The notes below the pieces were generated by a model. It was not told the DNA's origin. It searched no databases and was given only the letters and a program-made list of their open reading frames with translations. DNA of 64,000 nucleotides from Virgibacillus dokdonensis (GTDB lineage: Bacteria; Bacillota; Bacilli; Bacillales; Amphibacillaceae), in assembly GCF_900166595.1 (NCBI RefSeq), contig NZ_LT745763.1, positions 1,644,814 through 1,708,813 of the forward strand, in the 5' to 3' direction. The position numbers were made by a program, and so were the translations under genes. This document shows, one piece after another, positions 7,617-18,186 of this stretch. Every line of letters starts with the position of its first letter. The first letter of the stretch is position 1.

Positions 7617-10181
7617 ATGATTACATCAGAGGAAATAAAGAAAAGGCTTTGGGATGGTGCCAATGAATTAAGAGGTTCTATGGATGCCAGCCGATACAAA
7701 GATTATATGTTAGGCTTAATGTTTTATAAGTTTTTAAGTGATAAAACATTAGACACATTTAAAAAGAGCAGCGGTATGAAGCAAAGTGACGAGAAAGAAA
7801 TCGTACAAGCCTATCACGAAGCGTATGAACAATACGGTGAACAATTGATAACGATGATTCGAGATGTACTTGGTTATTACGTATTACCTGATAATTTATA
7901 TCAAACTTGGATAGAAGATATACAGGCAGGAGAATTTGAAGTTCAAAAAGTAACGGATAGTTTAAATAGCTTTGAACGAACGGTAGCTGTGACTGGTGAT
8001 GCGGATGACTTTAAAGGGATATTTTCAAATTCGACAATTGACTTTACAGACACTGCTTTGGGTAGTAATTTGAATGAACGTAGCAAAAATATAAAATCGC
8101 TTATTTTGCTTTTTGCTGACTTAAATATGGTTGCCTTACAAAAAGGAGATGTCTTAGGTGATGCGTATGAATATCTCATTGGACAATTTGCAATGGAGTC
8201 AGGAAAAAAAGCGGGGGAATTCTACACGCCCCACCAAGTAAGCGAAGTAATGGCGCAAATTGTAGCTAAAACATCAGGGATTGAGTCCATTTATGATCCT
8301 ACTGTTGGGTCGGGTTCCCTATTATTAACTGTTAGGAAACAATTGAATGAAGATGCACAGAAAAGTTTAATTTATTACGGTCAAGAAAAAAATACTGCAA
8401 CATATAACTTAACCCGAATGAACTTATTACTACATGGTGTGCGTCCTGATAGAATGACCATTCGAAATGGCGATACGTTAGCAGAAGATTGGCCTGAAGA
8501 CCCACAGCGACCAAATGAAGGTGTGCAGTTTGATGCGGTTGTGATGAATCCACCTTATTCCGCAAAAAACTGGAATAAATCAGACTTAAAAGTAAGTGAT
8601 CCACGATTTGAAATTGCTGGAGTGTTACCTCCAGATTCGAAAGGAGACTATGCATTCCTTTTACATGGACTATTTCATCTAGGACAGCATGGTACGATGG
8701 CAATTGTTTTACCTCATGGCGTATTATTCAGAGGTGGAACAGAAGGTGAAATTCGTAAACGTTTAGTAGATAAAAATTATATTGATACAATTATCGGATT
8801 ACCAGATAAATTGTTTACAAATACAGGCATTCCAGTTACTGTAATCATCTTAAAAAAGAATCGAAACATCGGTGATCCAGTGTTAATTATTGATGCGTCA
8901 AAAGATTTTATGAAACTAGGAAAGCAGAACGTCTTACAAGAAAAAGATATTGCAAAAATTGCCGATACGTATACAGAGCGTAGAGAAGAAAAAGGTTATA
9001 GCCATTTAGCAACAAGAGAAGAAATCATAAAAAATGAATATAACTTAAACATTCCACGTTATATTGAATCAATTGCAGACGATGTCCCTCAAGATGTTGA
9101 TGCGCATTTATTTGGTGGCATACCACGTTCAAATATAGCAGAATTAAACGTTTTAACATCAACAGTTCCTAACATTTTGGAACAATCTTTGAAAGAAATT
9201 CGTAATGGCTATTTCGTCTTATCAAGTTCGATCGATGAGATGACGGAGAATATATTAAAAGATCCTTATGTCATAGAGAAATCAAATGAAATGGAAGTTA
9301 AAATAACAGCTTACATGAATAAGTATTGGGAACTACTTAAAAATATAGATAATGTAAATCAAATAACAGATTTGAAAAATGAAATGCTTATCGAAATTAA
9401 AAACATTCTATCCGAATTTAATCATGTTAATATCTATGATGGGTATCAGATTATTGCGGAAATTTGGCAACACACATTGACAGATGATACTGAAATTATT
9501 GCATCTAATGGTTTTTATACATCAGGTCGTACACGTGTCCCGCGTATGGTAACAAAAGGAACAGGAAAGAAAAAACGTCTAGAGCAAGATGGTTGGATGG
9601 GAAGCATTGTGCCTAATGCCTTAATTACAAAGCATTTATATAGGGATGAGTTAGCAGCAATTGAAGCTAAGAAAATGAGATTACAAGAAATTGAAACAGA
9701 ATTAGCTGACTTAGTAGAAGCTACCAAAGTAGAAGATAGTGAAGAAGAACTAGCATTAGGGGAAACGTTAAATGAAAAAGAAGATGCATTTCTTGTTGGA
9801 GCTGTTAGAGCGGAAATAAAAAAAGTAAAAAAGGATACAACAGAGTATGCATTATTAAAAAATGTAGAGTCATTGTTAAACGAAAAAGCAACGTTAAATA
9901 CAAAAGTGAAGAAATTAGAAAAAGAATTAAAAGAAGCAACAGAAGAACGTATCTTAACATTAACAAATGCTGAAATTGATATGTTAATGTATGAAAAATG
10001 GTTTGGGAATGTTGTGGATAAAATGGTGATTCTAATTGAAAATCCTTTAAAAGAGGAGCTACATATACTTGAAATGTTGCAGGAACGTTATTCTGAGACG
10101 TTATCTACAATAGAAGAAAAAAGTGAACAATTAGAAAAACAACTTGAAGCAATGATGCATGAATTGATGGTGAATGAGTGA
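7617..10181 (+). CDS. hsdM: Type I restriction-modification methyltransferase subunit HsdM
   Basis: Adenine-N6 DNA methyltransferase subunit that works with HsdS to methylate, and with HsdR to restrict. An N-terminal HsdM_N bundle (about residues 1-170) is followed by the N6_Mtase core: FYTPHQV at about 200, the SAM motif I DPTVGSGSLL at about 228, and the catalytic motif IV NPPY at about 311. At 854 residues it is longer than the usual 500-540, with an extra C-terminal half rich in coiled coil (about 690-850) that probably contacts HsdS and HsdR. AAAAGGAG lies before ATG. hsdS begins at its stop codon (TGATG), and hsdR follows, so the three genes form one operon. No defect seen. Confidence 0.93.
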   Translation: MITSEEIKKRLWDGANELRGSMDASRYKDYMLGLMFYKFLSDKTLDTFKKSSGMKQSDEKEIVQAYHEAYEQYGEQLITMIRDVLGYYVLPDNLYQTWIEDIQAGEFEVQKVTDSLNSFERTVAVTGDADDFKGIFSNSTIDFTDTALGSNLNERSKNIKSLILLFADLNMVALQKGDVLGDAYEYLIGQFAMESGKKAGEFYTPHQVSEVMAQIVAKTSGIESIYDPTVGSGSLLLTVRKQLNEDAQKSLIYYGQEKNTATYNLTRMNLLLHGVRPDRMTIRNGDTLAEDWPEDPQRPNEGVQFDAVVMNPPYSAKNWNKSDLKVSDPRFEIAGVLPPDSKGDYAFLLHGLFHLGQHGTMAIVLPHGVLFRGGTEGEIRKRLVDKNYIDTIIGLPDKLFTNTGIPVTVIILKKNRNIGDPVLIIDASKDFMKLGKQNVLQEKDIAKIADTYTERREEKGYSHLATREEIIKNEYNLNIPRYIESIADDVPQDVDAHLFGGIPRSNIAELNVLTSTVPNILEQSLKEIRNGYFVLSSSIDEMTENILKDPYVIEKSNEMEVKITAYMNKYWELLKNIDNVNQITDLKNEMLIEIKNILSEFNHVNIYDGYQIIAEIWQHTLTDDTEIIASNGFYTSGRTRVPRMVTKGTGKKKRLEQDGWMGSIVPNALITKHLYRDELAAIEAKKMRLQEIETELADLVEATKVEDSEEELALGETLNEKEDAFLVGAVRAEIKKVKKDTTEYALLKNVESLLNEKATLNTKVKKLEKELKEATEERILTLTNAEIDMLMYEKWFGNVVDKMVILIENPLKEELHILEMLQERYSETLSTIEEKSEQLEKQLEAMMHELMVNE

Positions 10182-11401
10182 TGGAGCAAAAAAAACGAGT
10201 GCCCAAAAGAAGATTTAATGGGTTTGTAGATGAGTGGAAAACAATAAATTGGAGAGATGCAGTAGAAATATCCACAAATATGGTAAATCCTAGGAAGAGT
10301 GACTACGCTGATTTATATCATATAGGTCCAGGAAATATAGAATCTTTTACGGGAAGATTGTTAAATAATATTATAAAGGTGAAAGACAGTAATTTAATTA
10401 GCGGTAAGTTTCATTTTTTTAAAAATGACATAATTTATGGGAAAATAAATCCGCAATTAGCCAAATACACAATGGCAAAATCAGAAGGGCTGGCTAGTGC
10501 CGATGCATACATTTTAAACGGAAAAAATGGAATTGAACAACAATTTCTTTACTATATCATACAAACTAATGATTTTTATAAATACACTGTATCTGTATCA
10601 TCTAGAACAGGAATGCCTAAAGTAAATCGTGAAGAACTAAATGTTTATAATTTCAATGTACCTGAGAGAAAAGAACAGCAAAAAATAGGTGATTTCTTCA
10701 AAAAACTTGATGATATGATCACTATCCAACAACGTAAGTTAGAAAAAACAAAAGCGTTAAAATCTGCCTATCTTGCTGAAATGTTTCCTGCTGAAGGCGA
10801 GCGATTGCCAAAAAGAAGATTTGCAGGATTTACTGATGAATGGGAAAAGTGGAAGTTGGGAAATTTGGCAGAGATTGTTAGGGGAGCATCCCCAAGACCA
10901 ATTCAAGAACCAAAATGGTTTGATAAGAAATCTAATATTGGGTGGTTACGAATTTCTGACGTAACTGAACAAAACGGTCGAATTAATTATTTGGAACAAC
11001 GCTTATCAAAATTAGGTCAAGAAAAAACTCGTGTTTTAAATGAACCACATTTGTTATTGAGTATTGCAGCAACCGTAGGAAAGCCAGTTGTTAATTATGT
11101 GAAAACAGGAGTACATGATGGATTCTTAATTTTTATGAATCCAAAATTTGACCGTGAGTTTATGTTTCAATGGTTAGAGATGTTTCGACCAATGTGGAAT
11201 AAATATGGACAACCTGGGAGTCAGATTAATCTTAATTCTGAAATAGTAAAGGGACAAATAATTGTTGTGCCAAACCTAGAAGAACAAAAAAAAATAGGAG
11301 CATTCTTCAAAAGTATTGACACCATGATCACGAATCACCACCGTAAATTAGAAAAGTTACAAGCGTTAAAACAAGCATATCTACATGAGATGTTTGTGTA
11401 A
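10181..11401 (+). CDS. hsdS: Type I restriction-modification specificity subunit HsdS
   Basis: Sequence-recognition subunit. The chosen ATG overlaps the hsdM stop as TGATG (GTG 10178 is the alternative). Two target recognition domains are each introduced by a near-repeat: PKRRFNGFVDEW at about residue 8 and PKRRFAGFTDEW at about 208. Each is followed by a conserved helical spacer (KEQQKIGDFFKKLDDMI and EEQKKIGAFFKSIDTMI). This pseudo-dimeric repeat defines HsdS and positions the two halves of a split DNA site. Length, 406 residues, is typical. The repeats could recombine to swap specificity, but no second hsdS is in the window. Confidence 0.92.
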   Translation: MEQKKRVPKRRFNGFVDEWKTINWRDAVEISTNMVNPRKSDYADLYHIGPGNIESFTGRLLNNIIKVKDSNLISGKFHFFKNDIIYGKINPQLAKYTMAKSEGLASADAYILNGKNGIEQQFLYYIIQTNDFYKYTVSVSSRTGMPKVNREELNVYNFNVPERKEQQKIGDFFKKLDDMITIQQRKLEKTKALKSAYLAEMFPAEGERLPKRRFAGFTDEWEKWKLGNLAEIVRGASPRPIQEPKWFDKKSNIGWLRISDVTEQNGRINYLEQRLSKLGQEKTRVLNEPHLLLSIAATVGKPVVNYVKTGVHDGFLIFMNPKFDREFMFQWLEMFRPMWNKYGQPGSQINLNSEIVKGQIIVVPNLEEQKKIGAFFKSIDTMITNHHRKLEKLQALKQAYLHEMFV

Positions 11402-11416
11402 AAGGGAGTGAACTCG

Positions 11417-14400
11417 ATGAGCAATGCACCGAAAAACGCTACTGAGAAGACGTTTCAAGAAAGTTTTATTAAGAGACTACAGAAGTATAAATGGGAAGCG
11501 CCTGAGGAACTGAATGGAAATAAACAAAAGGTAACCGTTCAACATTTAATTAACCATTGGCGTAGTGAGTTAAATCGTATCAATGTGGACCAATTAGAAG
11601 GTGTTCCACTAACAGATAATGAGTTTGGTCAAGTGATGACAAAAGTTAACCAAATCGCTAATAGTTTTGAAGCAGCAAAACTATTAGCGATGGAGGGATC
11701 AAAAGGCAAGATTGATGGGATTTATCGTGATAATCACCCTGATGTGACGAGAAAACAAATTACATTAACTATTTTTAAAAAGGCGGAAGTACGTGGTGGG
11801 GATTCAAGTTATCGTATTGCCAGAGAAGTAGAGTCAGAGAATGGTAATCGTTTTGATATCACTTTGCTTATTAATGGATTGCCTTTAATCAATATTGAGC
11901 AAAAGCGTACAGATAAAACATTAGACGAAGCTTTTCGACAATTTAAAAGGTATTACCAAGATGGAGAGTATACATATAACTTCATGGCATTTTCGCAAAT
12001 GATGGTGATTACATCAGAAATTGCCACACGCTATTTTGCGACACCTAAAACGGTGCACGATTTTAACCCAAGTTTTGTTTTCCATTGGGCAGATAAAAAC
12101 AATCGACCCGTTAATAATTGGGAAGAAGTCATTAGCCAATTTCTAATGATTCCCATGGCGCACCAAATGGTTGGAGATTATCTAGTCATTGATGAAGCGC
12201 GTGAAGAAGAGAATAGACGTCATATGCTGATGCGTTCGTATCAAGTTCATGCATTACAAGCAGTTGAAGCTGCTGCTTTTGGTTGGGATAATAAAGATAG
12301 AATCCCACATGGAGGATTTGTTTGGCATACGACAGGTTCTGGAAAAACGATTACAAGTTTTAAAACAGCTCTATTCTTATCAACTCGTGTAGGATTCGAT
12401 AAGGTCGTTTTTCTCGTTGATAGAAAAGAATTGGATAACCGCACAAGTGAAAATTTTAAAGCGTACGCAGCATACGAGTCCGTTTCAGTTGATGATACAA
12501 AACACACGTATCAACTAAGGAAAAAGTTAACATCAGTCAATAATGGAATTGTCGTTACAACAACATTTAAACTAAATACTTTAGTTAAAGAATTAGAAGA
12601 AGCGCAAGATAATAATTTAGCCGAGAAACGAATGGTTTTTATTATCGACGAAGCCCATCGGACGACAATGGGACAAATGATGGGAACAATCAAGCGATAT
12701 TTTAAGAAAAATAGTTTGTTTTTTGGTTATACTGGAACACCCTTGTTTGATGAAAATAAAGTAAAAGGAAAAATCAATGAAAAAAGTGAAGTTATTAATA
12801 CAACGGAGAAGTTATTTGGACCATTATTACATCAATATACCATTGATGAAGCAATTGCTGATAAGAACGTATTAGGTTTTCATGTCGATTATATTAACAC
12901 AGGTGAATTTGAAAGCTATGATAGTTTAAGAGAACAAATCATATCTGAGATGAAAGAAGAGCAACCTGATGTAGTTGAAAGAGAAGTCGAGCGACTTGTA
13001 TACAGCTGGTCTGAATTAGAAGTTGAAAAACAGGCAAAACAAAGAAATATCCTTAATTATCATGATGAAACGCATATTCCACGTGTTGTCGAAGAAATAT
13101 TGAGTAATTGGGAATCTCAATCACAAGGTAGAAAGTTTAATGCAATTTTAACCGTTGCTTATAAGAAACGAGTCATTGCTTATTATCATGAATTCAAGAA
13201 ACAGATGAAAAAAAAGGGAAAATCATTGAATGTGGCGATGACGTTTAGTTTCGGTAATGAAGATGATCCTGAGCCGCTAGATCCACTTATTGTAGAAGAA
13301 ATGTTTAAAGATTATGCTGCATTTACTGGAATCGAATTTGTCGCAGGAGATAAAAAGCATGGTGAAGAAGCTTACTTTGAAGATGTTGTAGTGAGAGCGA
13401 CACGTGGTGGTAGTGGACGTCATCCAAAAAATATCGACCTTGTCATAGTAGCAGATCAACTCTTGACAGGCTATGATTCAAAGCGTTTAAATACACTGTA
13501 TGTTGATCGTTCACTCGAATTACAAGGCTTAATTCAAGCGTACTCGAGAACGAATCGTGTATATGGCTGGAACAAAGAATTTGGCTCTATTATAAATTTT
13601 CAGTACCCTAGAATAACTGAAGAAATCGTAAATCAAGCATTGAGGTTATATGGAAGTGGCGGAAAGAGTAGTAAAGCAATTGTAGAACCATATCAAACAG
13701 CAGTGGAAAAACTAGCACTAAACATAAGTGAAATGATTCCAACTCTACCTGACCCAACGAGTTGGCAAACAATTATACACGATGAAGAGAAGAAAGAAGC
13801 ATTTATTCTTGCTTATAAAGATGCGGCTGAGCAACTTCATTTAGTTCAACAGTATTATGAATATAAATGGGATGACGTTGCTTTTGGACTTGATGAGCAT
13901 ACGTGGATGCGCTATGTAGGCGCATATAAAAATATTACGTGGGAACCGGGGAAAGCAGCGCCTTCTACACCTGGAAATGTGCTAGTTGGAAAAACGAAAT
14001 TAGCAGGTACACAAGTAATTGATGCAAGCCATATACTAAATTTAATTGGTTCCAAGACCACCTCATCTAACGGAAAGCAGACGGTAGATACGGAAACATT
14101 ACGAATTATTTACCAGCAAATTGAAGAGCTAAGTAATATGGGGGATCATGAACAGGCGGAATTATTAAAAGAATTTGTGATGGAAGAACTTGAGCCTGGT
14201 AACATATCAAGTGAGATCAACTTTGACGAAGCATTTGAAAATTGGAAAAACGATAAAAAGAGAAGTGATATATACAAAATCGCACAAGATTGGGGGTTAA
14301 ATTCGACGATTTTTGAAAAGTCAGTAGAGGCATATTCAAGCACAAGCCCTAATGACATTCCTTTTATTGATGATTTAATGGATAGCTTAGACTTTGATTC

Positions 14401-14500
14401 AGCAAAAAATAAAATAGCCAATAATCAATTACAACATAATTTAGCTTTAACACCATTTCTTTATAAAGTCATTCCAAAAATAAAATCGAAATATAATTAA
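11417..14500 (+). CDS. hsdR: Type I restriction enzyme subunit HsdR
   Basis: Translocase and nuclease of the type I complex. AAAGGGAGTGA at 11401-11411 sets ATG 11417 as the start (GTG 11408 is in frame but lies in this site). The N-terminal nuclease motif is seen as FDITLLINGLPL then IEQKR (about residues 145-164, D...ExK). The SF2 helicase core follows: Walker A HTTGSGKT at about 304, DEAH-box IIDEAHR at about 410, motif III GYTGTP, and motif VI YSRTNRVYG. The C-terminus is the usual HsdR helical domain. At 1027 residues it is full length. It is the third gene of the operon, and the system looks intact. Confidence 0.93.
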   Translation: MSNAPKNATEKTFQESFIKRLQKYKWEAPEELNGNKQKVTVQHLINHWRSELNRINVDQLEGVPLTDNEFGQVMTKVNQIANSFEAAKLLAMEGSKGKIDGIYRDNHPDVTRKQITLTIFKKAEVRGGDSSYRIAREVESENGNRFDITLLINGLPLINIEQKRTDKTLDEAFRQFKRYYQDGEYTYNFMAFSQMMVITSEIATRYFATPKTVHDFNPSFVFHWADKNNRPVNNWEEVISQFLMIPMAHQMVGDYLVIDEAREEENRRHMLMRSYQVHALQAVEAAAFGWDNKDRIPHGGFVWHTTGSGKTITSFKTALFLSTRVGFDKVVFLVDRKELDNRTSENFKAYAAYESVSVDDTKHTYQLRKKLTSVNNGIVVTTTFKLNTLVKELEEAQDNNLAEKRMVFIIDEAHRTTMGQMMGTIKRYFKKNSLFFGYTGTPLFDENKVKGKINEKSEVINTTEKLFGPLLHQYTIDEAIADKNVLGFHVDYINTGEFESYDSLREQIISEMKEEQPDVVEREVERLVYSWSELEVEKQAKQRNILNYHDETHIPRVVEEILSNWESQSQGRKFNAILTVAYKKRVIAYYHEFKKQMKKKGKSLNVAMTFSFGNEDDPEPLDPLIVEEMFKDYAAFTGIEFVAGDKKHGEEAYFEDVVVRATRGGSGRHPKNIDLVIVADQLLTGYDSKRLNTLYVDRSLELQGLIQAYSRTNRVYGWNKEFGSIINFQYPRITEEIVNQALRLYGSGGKSSKAIVEPYQTAVEKLALNISEMIPTLPDPTSWQTIIHDEEKKEAFILAYKDAAEQLHLVQQYYEYKWDDVAFGLDEHTWMRYVGAYKNITWEPGKAAPSTPGNVLVGKTKLAGTQVIDASHILNLIGSKTTSSNGKQTVDTETLRIIYQQIEELSNMGDHEQAELLKEFVMEELEPGNISSEINFDEAFENWKNDKKRSDIYKIAQDWGLNSTIFEKSVEAYSSTSPNDIPFIDDLMDSLDFDSAKNKIANNQLQHNLALTPFLYKVIPKIKSKYN

Positions 14501-14611
14501 ATATTATGGGTGATTAAATTCGGTATTCAGTAGTCTATAAGTAGTAGAAAATAATAGTTCATAATAAAACCTTAAAGAAGAGTTCACAAAGTTCGGTGTA
14601 AGGAGATGAAC

Positions 14612-14782
14612 ATGAAAATAAGAAATAGAAAAGATACTTATGTTATATTGATGTCTACATTAGGTATTTTATTAAGTGTTATTATTCCACAGTTAGATTT
14701 ACCATCTTATATAATATATCCATCATTAATAACTGGTATAGCTATCATGGTTTTAGGAATACCAGCAATGTTTATAAGATAA
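14612..14782 (+). CDS. Small two-helix membrane protein (56 aa)
   Basis: TAAGGAG at 14599-14604 sits 7 nt before ATG 14612. The peptide starts MKIRNRKDTYVILMSTLGIL and has two hydrophobic helices joined by a PQLDLPSY turn. It lies between hsdR and the mobilisation module and is followed by a terminator. I do not recognise it. Confidence 0.5.
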   Translation: MKIRNRKDTYVILMSTLGILLSVIIPQLDLPSYIIYPSLITGIAIMVLGIPAMFIR

Positions 14783-14800
14783 TTAAAATGAATGAAAGGA

Positions 14801-14834
14801 GATTTCTACACTAAAGTGTGGAAGTCTTTTTTTG
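14801..14834 (+). terminator. Terminator before the mobilisation genes
   Basis: GATTTCTACACT (14801-14812) pairs with AGTGTGGAAGTC (14815-14826) using two G-T wobbles, followed by TTTTTTT. Confidence 0.65.
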
Positions 14835-14844
14835 AGGTGATTAT

Positions 14845-16069
14845 TTGTCCAGTCCAGGTATTGTTTTAGTCAGTAAATTTGTGATGGCCGAATCCAAAGA
14901 GTATCAAGATTATATTAAAATATCGATAGAGATGAAGCGAAAGTAAAACAGCAATTGAACTTTAAGCGTGATCATGAGGATGACTTTCAGATATTTCACC
15001 ACTATATGGAATACATGGGGGAGGAAGAAAAGCAAGGAGAACTGTTTACGCAGCATCATAATATATTAGATGATAAACAAAAAAAGAAATGAAGCAACAG
15101 TTTCAACTGGGTCAGAAAAAAGGCTCCCCTATGTGGCAGGATGTCCTTTCGTTTGATAATGCTTTTTTAGAAGAACAAGGTTTATATAATTCGAAAACAA
15201 AACAGTTAGATGAACGGCGCATGAAGAATATTGTCAGAGGTGCAGTAAAGGAAATGCTCCAGGCCGAAAAGATGAATGATACAACTGTTTGGGCAGCTGC
15301 CATTCATCATAATACTGATAATATTCACGTGCATATTGCAATGATTGAGCCGAAGCCAACGAGAGAAACTGTGCGCTTTTATGATGAAGAAAATGATATG
15401 TGGATAGAACAGTTTCGTGGCAACAGAAAGCAAAGTTCTTTAAACAAAATGAAATCCAAGGTTGCCAACCAAATGTTAGATCGTAGTAAAGAATACAATC
15501 GAATCGATGCGTTAATTCGTGGTGCTGTTCATTCTAAAAAAGAACAGCTAATGCACTAGCAACCTTTAAACGCCCAAAGAAATTGTACATGCAAGCATTG
15601 ACTCATTTGCCAAAAGATTTACGGCAATGGAGGTATGGCTATGAGTCTGTTAATGATGCAAGGCCATACATTGATGAGATGGTTTAATTTATTTAGAAAT
15701 GAATCATGCAACAGAAATGCAGGAATTGAACCAACTATTAGATGAGCAAGTGGAAATTTCTAAACGATTATACGGAGAAGATAGCAAGCATGAAGCATAT
15801 AAACAGACAAAAATAAACGATTTAAAAAAGCGCATGGGAAATGCTGTTTTAACAGAAATGAGAGAACAGATAAAAGAAGATCGTGCTAAGCGTTTTTATC
15901 AAAAAAAGCAAGGTCGTCCATATTCTAATTTTACGTATGTCCCGCATGCTTGGGAACAAATATTAACTATTCTTTGATGAGGTTAAACAACAGTCTAAGG
16001 AAAACTTATCATGACTATAAACGTGAACGAAACATTGAAGAATTTGACAGAATGATGGAACAAAAATAA
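14845..16069 (+). pseudogene. MobP2-family relaxase, broken
   Basis: A TTG start at 14845 follows GAGGTGA. The pieces, in shifting frames, spell a MobP2-type relaxase, the enzyme that nicks oriT: SSPGIVLVSKF at the start, FHHYMEYMG, then the open part 15089-15559 with the histidine motif NIHVHIAM and QFRGNRKQSSLNKMKSKVA. Later pieces (15562-16069) include KRPKKLYMQALTHLP and EEFDRMMEQK. Frameshifts or stops lie near 14925, 15090, 15555 and 15690. The element can no longer nick its own oriT unless helped in trans. The gene runs into the Mrr-like gene 16 bp later. Confidence 0.75.
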
Positions 16070-16085
16070 CTAAGGGGGAAACAAC

Positions 16086-16635
16086 ATGTTGGAATGGTTT
16101 CAGCAAAATGAACTACTTGCTATAATGATGGTTTTTTTGTATTTTAACTATACTTGCTGTAAAGTGTAGTTCATTGTTCTATAAACAGTTTTTAAAGTGG
16201 AAAGTAACAAAGCGAATGGCGCAGTTAGGAATAAAAGATATTGATCGTATGGATGGATTTCAATTTGAAGCGTATCTCAAAGTATTGTTTAAAAAGTTGG
16301 GTTATTGTCCTTTAGTTACGCAAGAATCTGGAGATTATGGGGCGGATGTCATTTTACAAGGGAAGAATAAAGTTGTCATACAAGCAAAACGATACGGCTA
16401 TAAGAATCGTGTTAGTATGGATGCTGTAAGAGAAGTGTATGCAGCACAAGCGTTTTATCAAGCAGATGAGGCTTGGGTAATTACCAATTCTTTTTATACA
16501 AAGCAGGCAAAAGAGCTTGCTAAAGCGTGTGGAGTAAAACTATTGAATAGATACGAACTAGAACAGTTTATTATCAAGATTAATCCTGAACAATCTCCAA
16601 AGGAAGTACTAAGAAAAAAAGCGTTTATTAAATAA
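16086..16635 (+). pseudogene. Membrane-anchored Mrr-type restriction endonuclease, frameshifted
   Basis: ATG 16086 follows TAAGGGGGAAA. It encodes MLEWFQQNELLAIMMV, the start of a transmembrane helix, then shifts frame in a run of seven T (16132-16138). The second frame continues CILTILAVKC and on through the nuclease domain to 16635. That domain has GDYGADVIL and VVIQAKRY, the D...QAK core of Mrr_cat, and AWVITNSFYTKQAKELA. A downstream TTG (16174) could start a soluble, anchor-less form, but it has no good ribosome binding site. Loss or gain of one T would restore the full protein, so phase variation or read error are both possible. Similar genes are common cargo of ICEs. Confidence 0.65.
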
Positions 16636-16706
16636 AGCAAATCATAAAAGATAAATATAAATGCCTCGAAATGGTTTCGTAAAAAAATGGGAAAGGAATG
16701 GTTGGA

Positions 16707-16862
16707 GTGAGAAACAAAGAACAGAGTATTTTAGATTATTTTGGAGTGGCTAGTCATAAGGAATTACTGGAGTTTATGCAAGAGCATCCAGAAGATAAAG
16801 ATGTTCTTATGTTAAAGGAACTGCTTATTCGTATAGAGTACGGTGGTAATACGGATGAATAA
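16707..16862 (+). CDS. Small acidic hypothetical protein of an ICE-like module (51 aa)
   Basis: A GTG start 9 nt after AAAGGA (ATG 16698 in frame is the alternative). The peptide reads RNKEQSILDYFGVASHK at the start and ends with RIEYGGNTDE. It is helical and acidic. Similar short genes sit between mobilisation genes in Gram-positive elements, but I cannot assign a function. Confidence 0.45.
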   Translation: MRNKEQSILDYFGVASHKELLEFMQEHPEDKDVLMLKELLIRIEYGGNTDE

Positions 16863-16928
16863 CAACTAATAAACTTTTTAAGATTAAATTAGAGCAAATT
16901 TTTCATTCGTTAAAGGAGACAAATTAAG

Positions 16929-17286
16929 ATGACTAGAAAGAGTAAAACAATTGCCATAATTCAACTATCAAAAGAAAAGTCCTAGAACAAGAATATGGAT
17001 TGAAAGGACTATTTTAGAGATAGCATTGAAAAAAAGAGAGAATTAATTTTAATCCTGTTGCACAAAAAGACATCAGAACTAGGGTGGAGACCTTAATAGG
17101 GGTGCAAATAAGTGAAGTATCTCCAAGCAAACCAAGTAAAAAACGCCGTTCAGAGGATGTATTAATAAAGAACTTAAAAAACCGTATTAAAGTCATTAGA
17201 AGAAGAAAACGAACATTTAAAGAACAAGTTCATTTGGGAGTTTATGAGACATGGCAAACTGTTTTAGCGTTATTGTATGTCTTATA
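16929..17286 (+). pseudogene. TnpC/DUF6262-like transposition protein relic
   Basis: Starting MTRKSKTIAI, the joined frames give RERINFNPVA, then IRTRVETLIG, and SEDVLIKNLKNRIKVI followed by LKEQVHLGVYETW-like text. The order, a helical start, a helix-turn-helix with INF..VA, an R.E.L segment and a C-terminal coiled coil, matches TnpC of Tn554-type transposons (DUF6262). At least two frameshifts (about 16980-17085, and 17210) break it. The partner recombinases TnpA and TnpB are absent. Confidence 0.45.
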
Positions 17287-17547
17287 ACTATTATTTCGTC
17301 GAATTAGTGTAAACTTTCGCTATGGGTATGTGTTAAAATAAACTTAAGAAATATAATTTACGAGATCTATTTTCAACAAAAGGTATTTATAGAATTCAAA
17401 ACAATTTCAGTTAAGGTATGCTTCTTGATCTCTATATATCAGAAAATACATAGAAGTCAAGTCTTGAAATAGAACGCTAGTTCCTTTATATTTGTATCCA
17501 GACATCTTTTAAATGAATTAAATACCTTGAAAGCAGGTGAGTATACA
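17287..17547. other. Upstream region of the pentapeptide gene
   Basis: A 260-bp AT-rich stretch with no gene. It probably holds the promoter of the pentapeptide-repeat gene, but no pair of boxes stands out. Confidence 0.4.
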
Positions 17548-18186
17548 GTGAAAATTGACACACCCAAGATACCTGAAGATCTAAGAGACAGGAGATTTAC
17601 AGATATTTTTTATGAAGAAGATCCGGAATTTGAAATGTGTATGGTTACGGATTCTAATTTTTCCAACGAAGCACTGGATCGAGTGCGACTATATAAAACA
17701 GTGATTAGGAATTGTAATTTCACAAATACGGATTTTAACCGAATTGATCTTACCGATGTGGTTTTTGAGAATTGTGATTTATCTAATGCTGATTTGAGTC
17801 ATGCATCCATGAATCGAGTTGAGTTTCTTAATTGTAAGTTGCTAGGCAGCAACCTAACAGAGTCTTATATCGGTAATACAAGATTTAGGGAATCAATTCT
17901 TAATATGGTTACGTTCGGTAGCTCAAAACTTGAAAAGGTGATTTTTGATGATGTTGCGTTAGAAAGCGCTGACCTTTATAAGTGTAAGCTTAAAAAAGTA
18001 GAATTTCTTTCATGCAATCTTAATGGCGCGAGTTTTGAAGAGACACCATTAAAAGGAATTGATATAAGTTCATCCAATTTTGATTCTTTAACTGTTTCAA
18101 TAGAGAACTTAAAAGGATGTATAGTATCATCCTCTCAAGCGATACAATTTGCTTTGTTATTAGGACTAAAAATTCGACAGCATTGA
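17548..18186 (+). CDS. Pentapeptide-repeat protein, Qnr-like in size
   Basis: AGGTGAG lies 7 nt before GTG 17548. An upstream TTG (17527) is in frame but would precede that site. The 212-residue protein is built of A(D/N)LXX-type repeats, for example CNFTNTDFNRIDLTDVVFEN and CDLSNADLSHASMNRVEFLN, that form a right-handed quadrilateral beta helix. It ends QAIQFALLLGLKIRQH, a C-terminal helix like those that dimerise Qnr-type DNA mimics. Qnr and MfpA proteins shield gyrase from quinolones; many others of this size have no known role. The chromosomal context beside a cat-like gene is suggestive but not proof. Confidence 0.75.
   Translation: MKIDTPKIPEDLRDRRFTDIFYEEDPEFEMCMVTDSNFSNEALDRVRLYKTVIRNCNFTNTDFNRIDLTDVVFENCDLSNADLSHASMNRVEFLNCKLLGSNLTESYIGNTRFRESILNMVTFGSSKLEKVIFDDVALESADLYKCKLKKVEFLSCNLNGASFEETPLKGIDISSSNFDSLTVSIENLKGCIVSSSQAIQFALLLGLKIRQH

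Noticed and set aside
8332..8703. A 123-codon minus-strand frame inside hsdM
   Set aside because: Lies wholly in the methyltransferase core on the other strand; a shadow frame.
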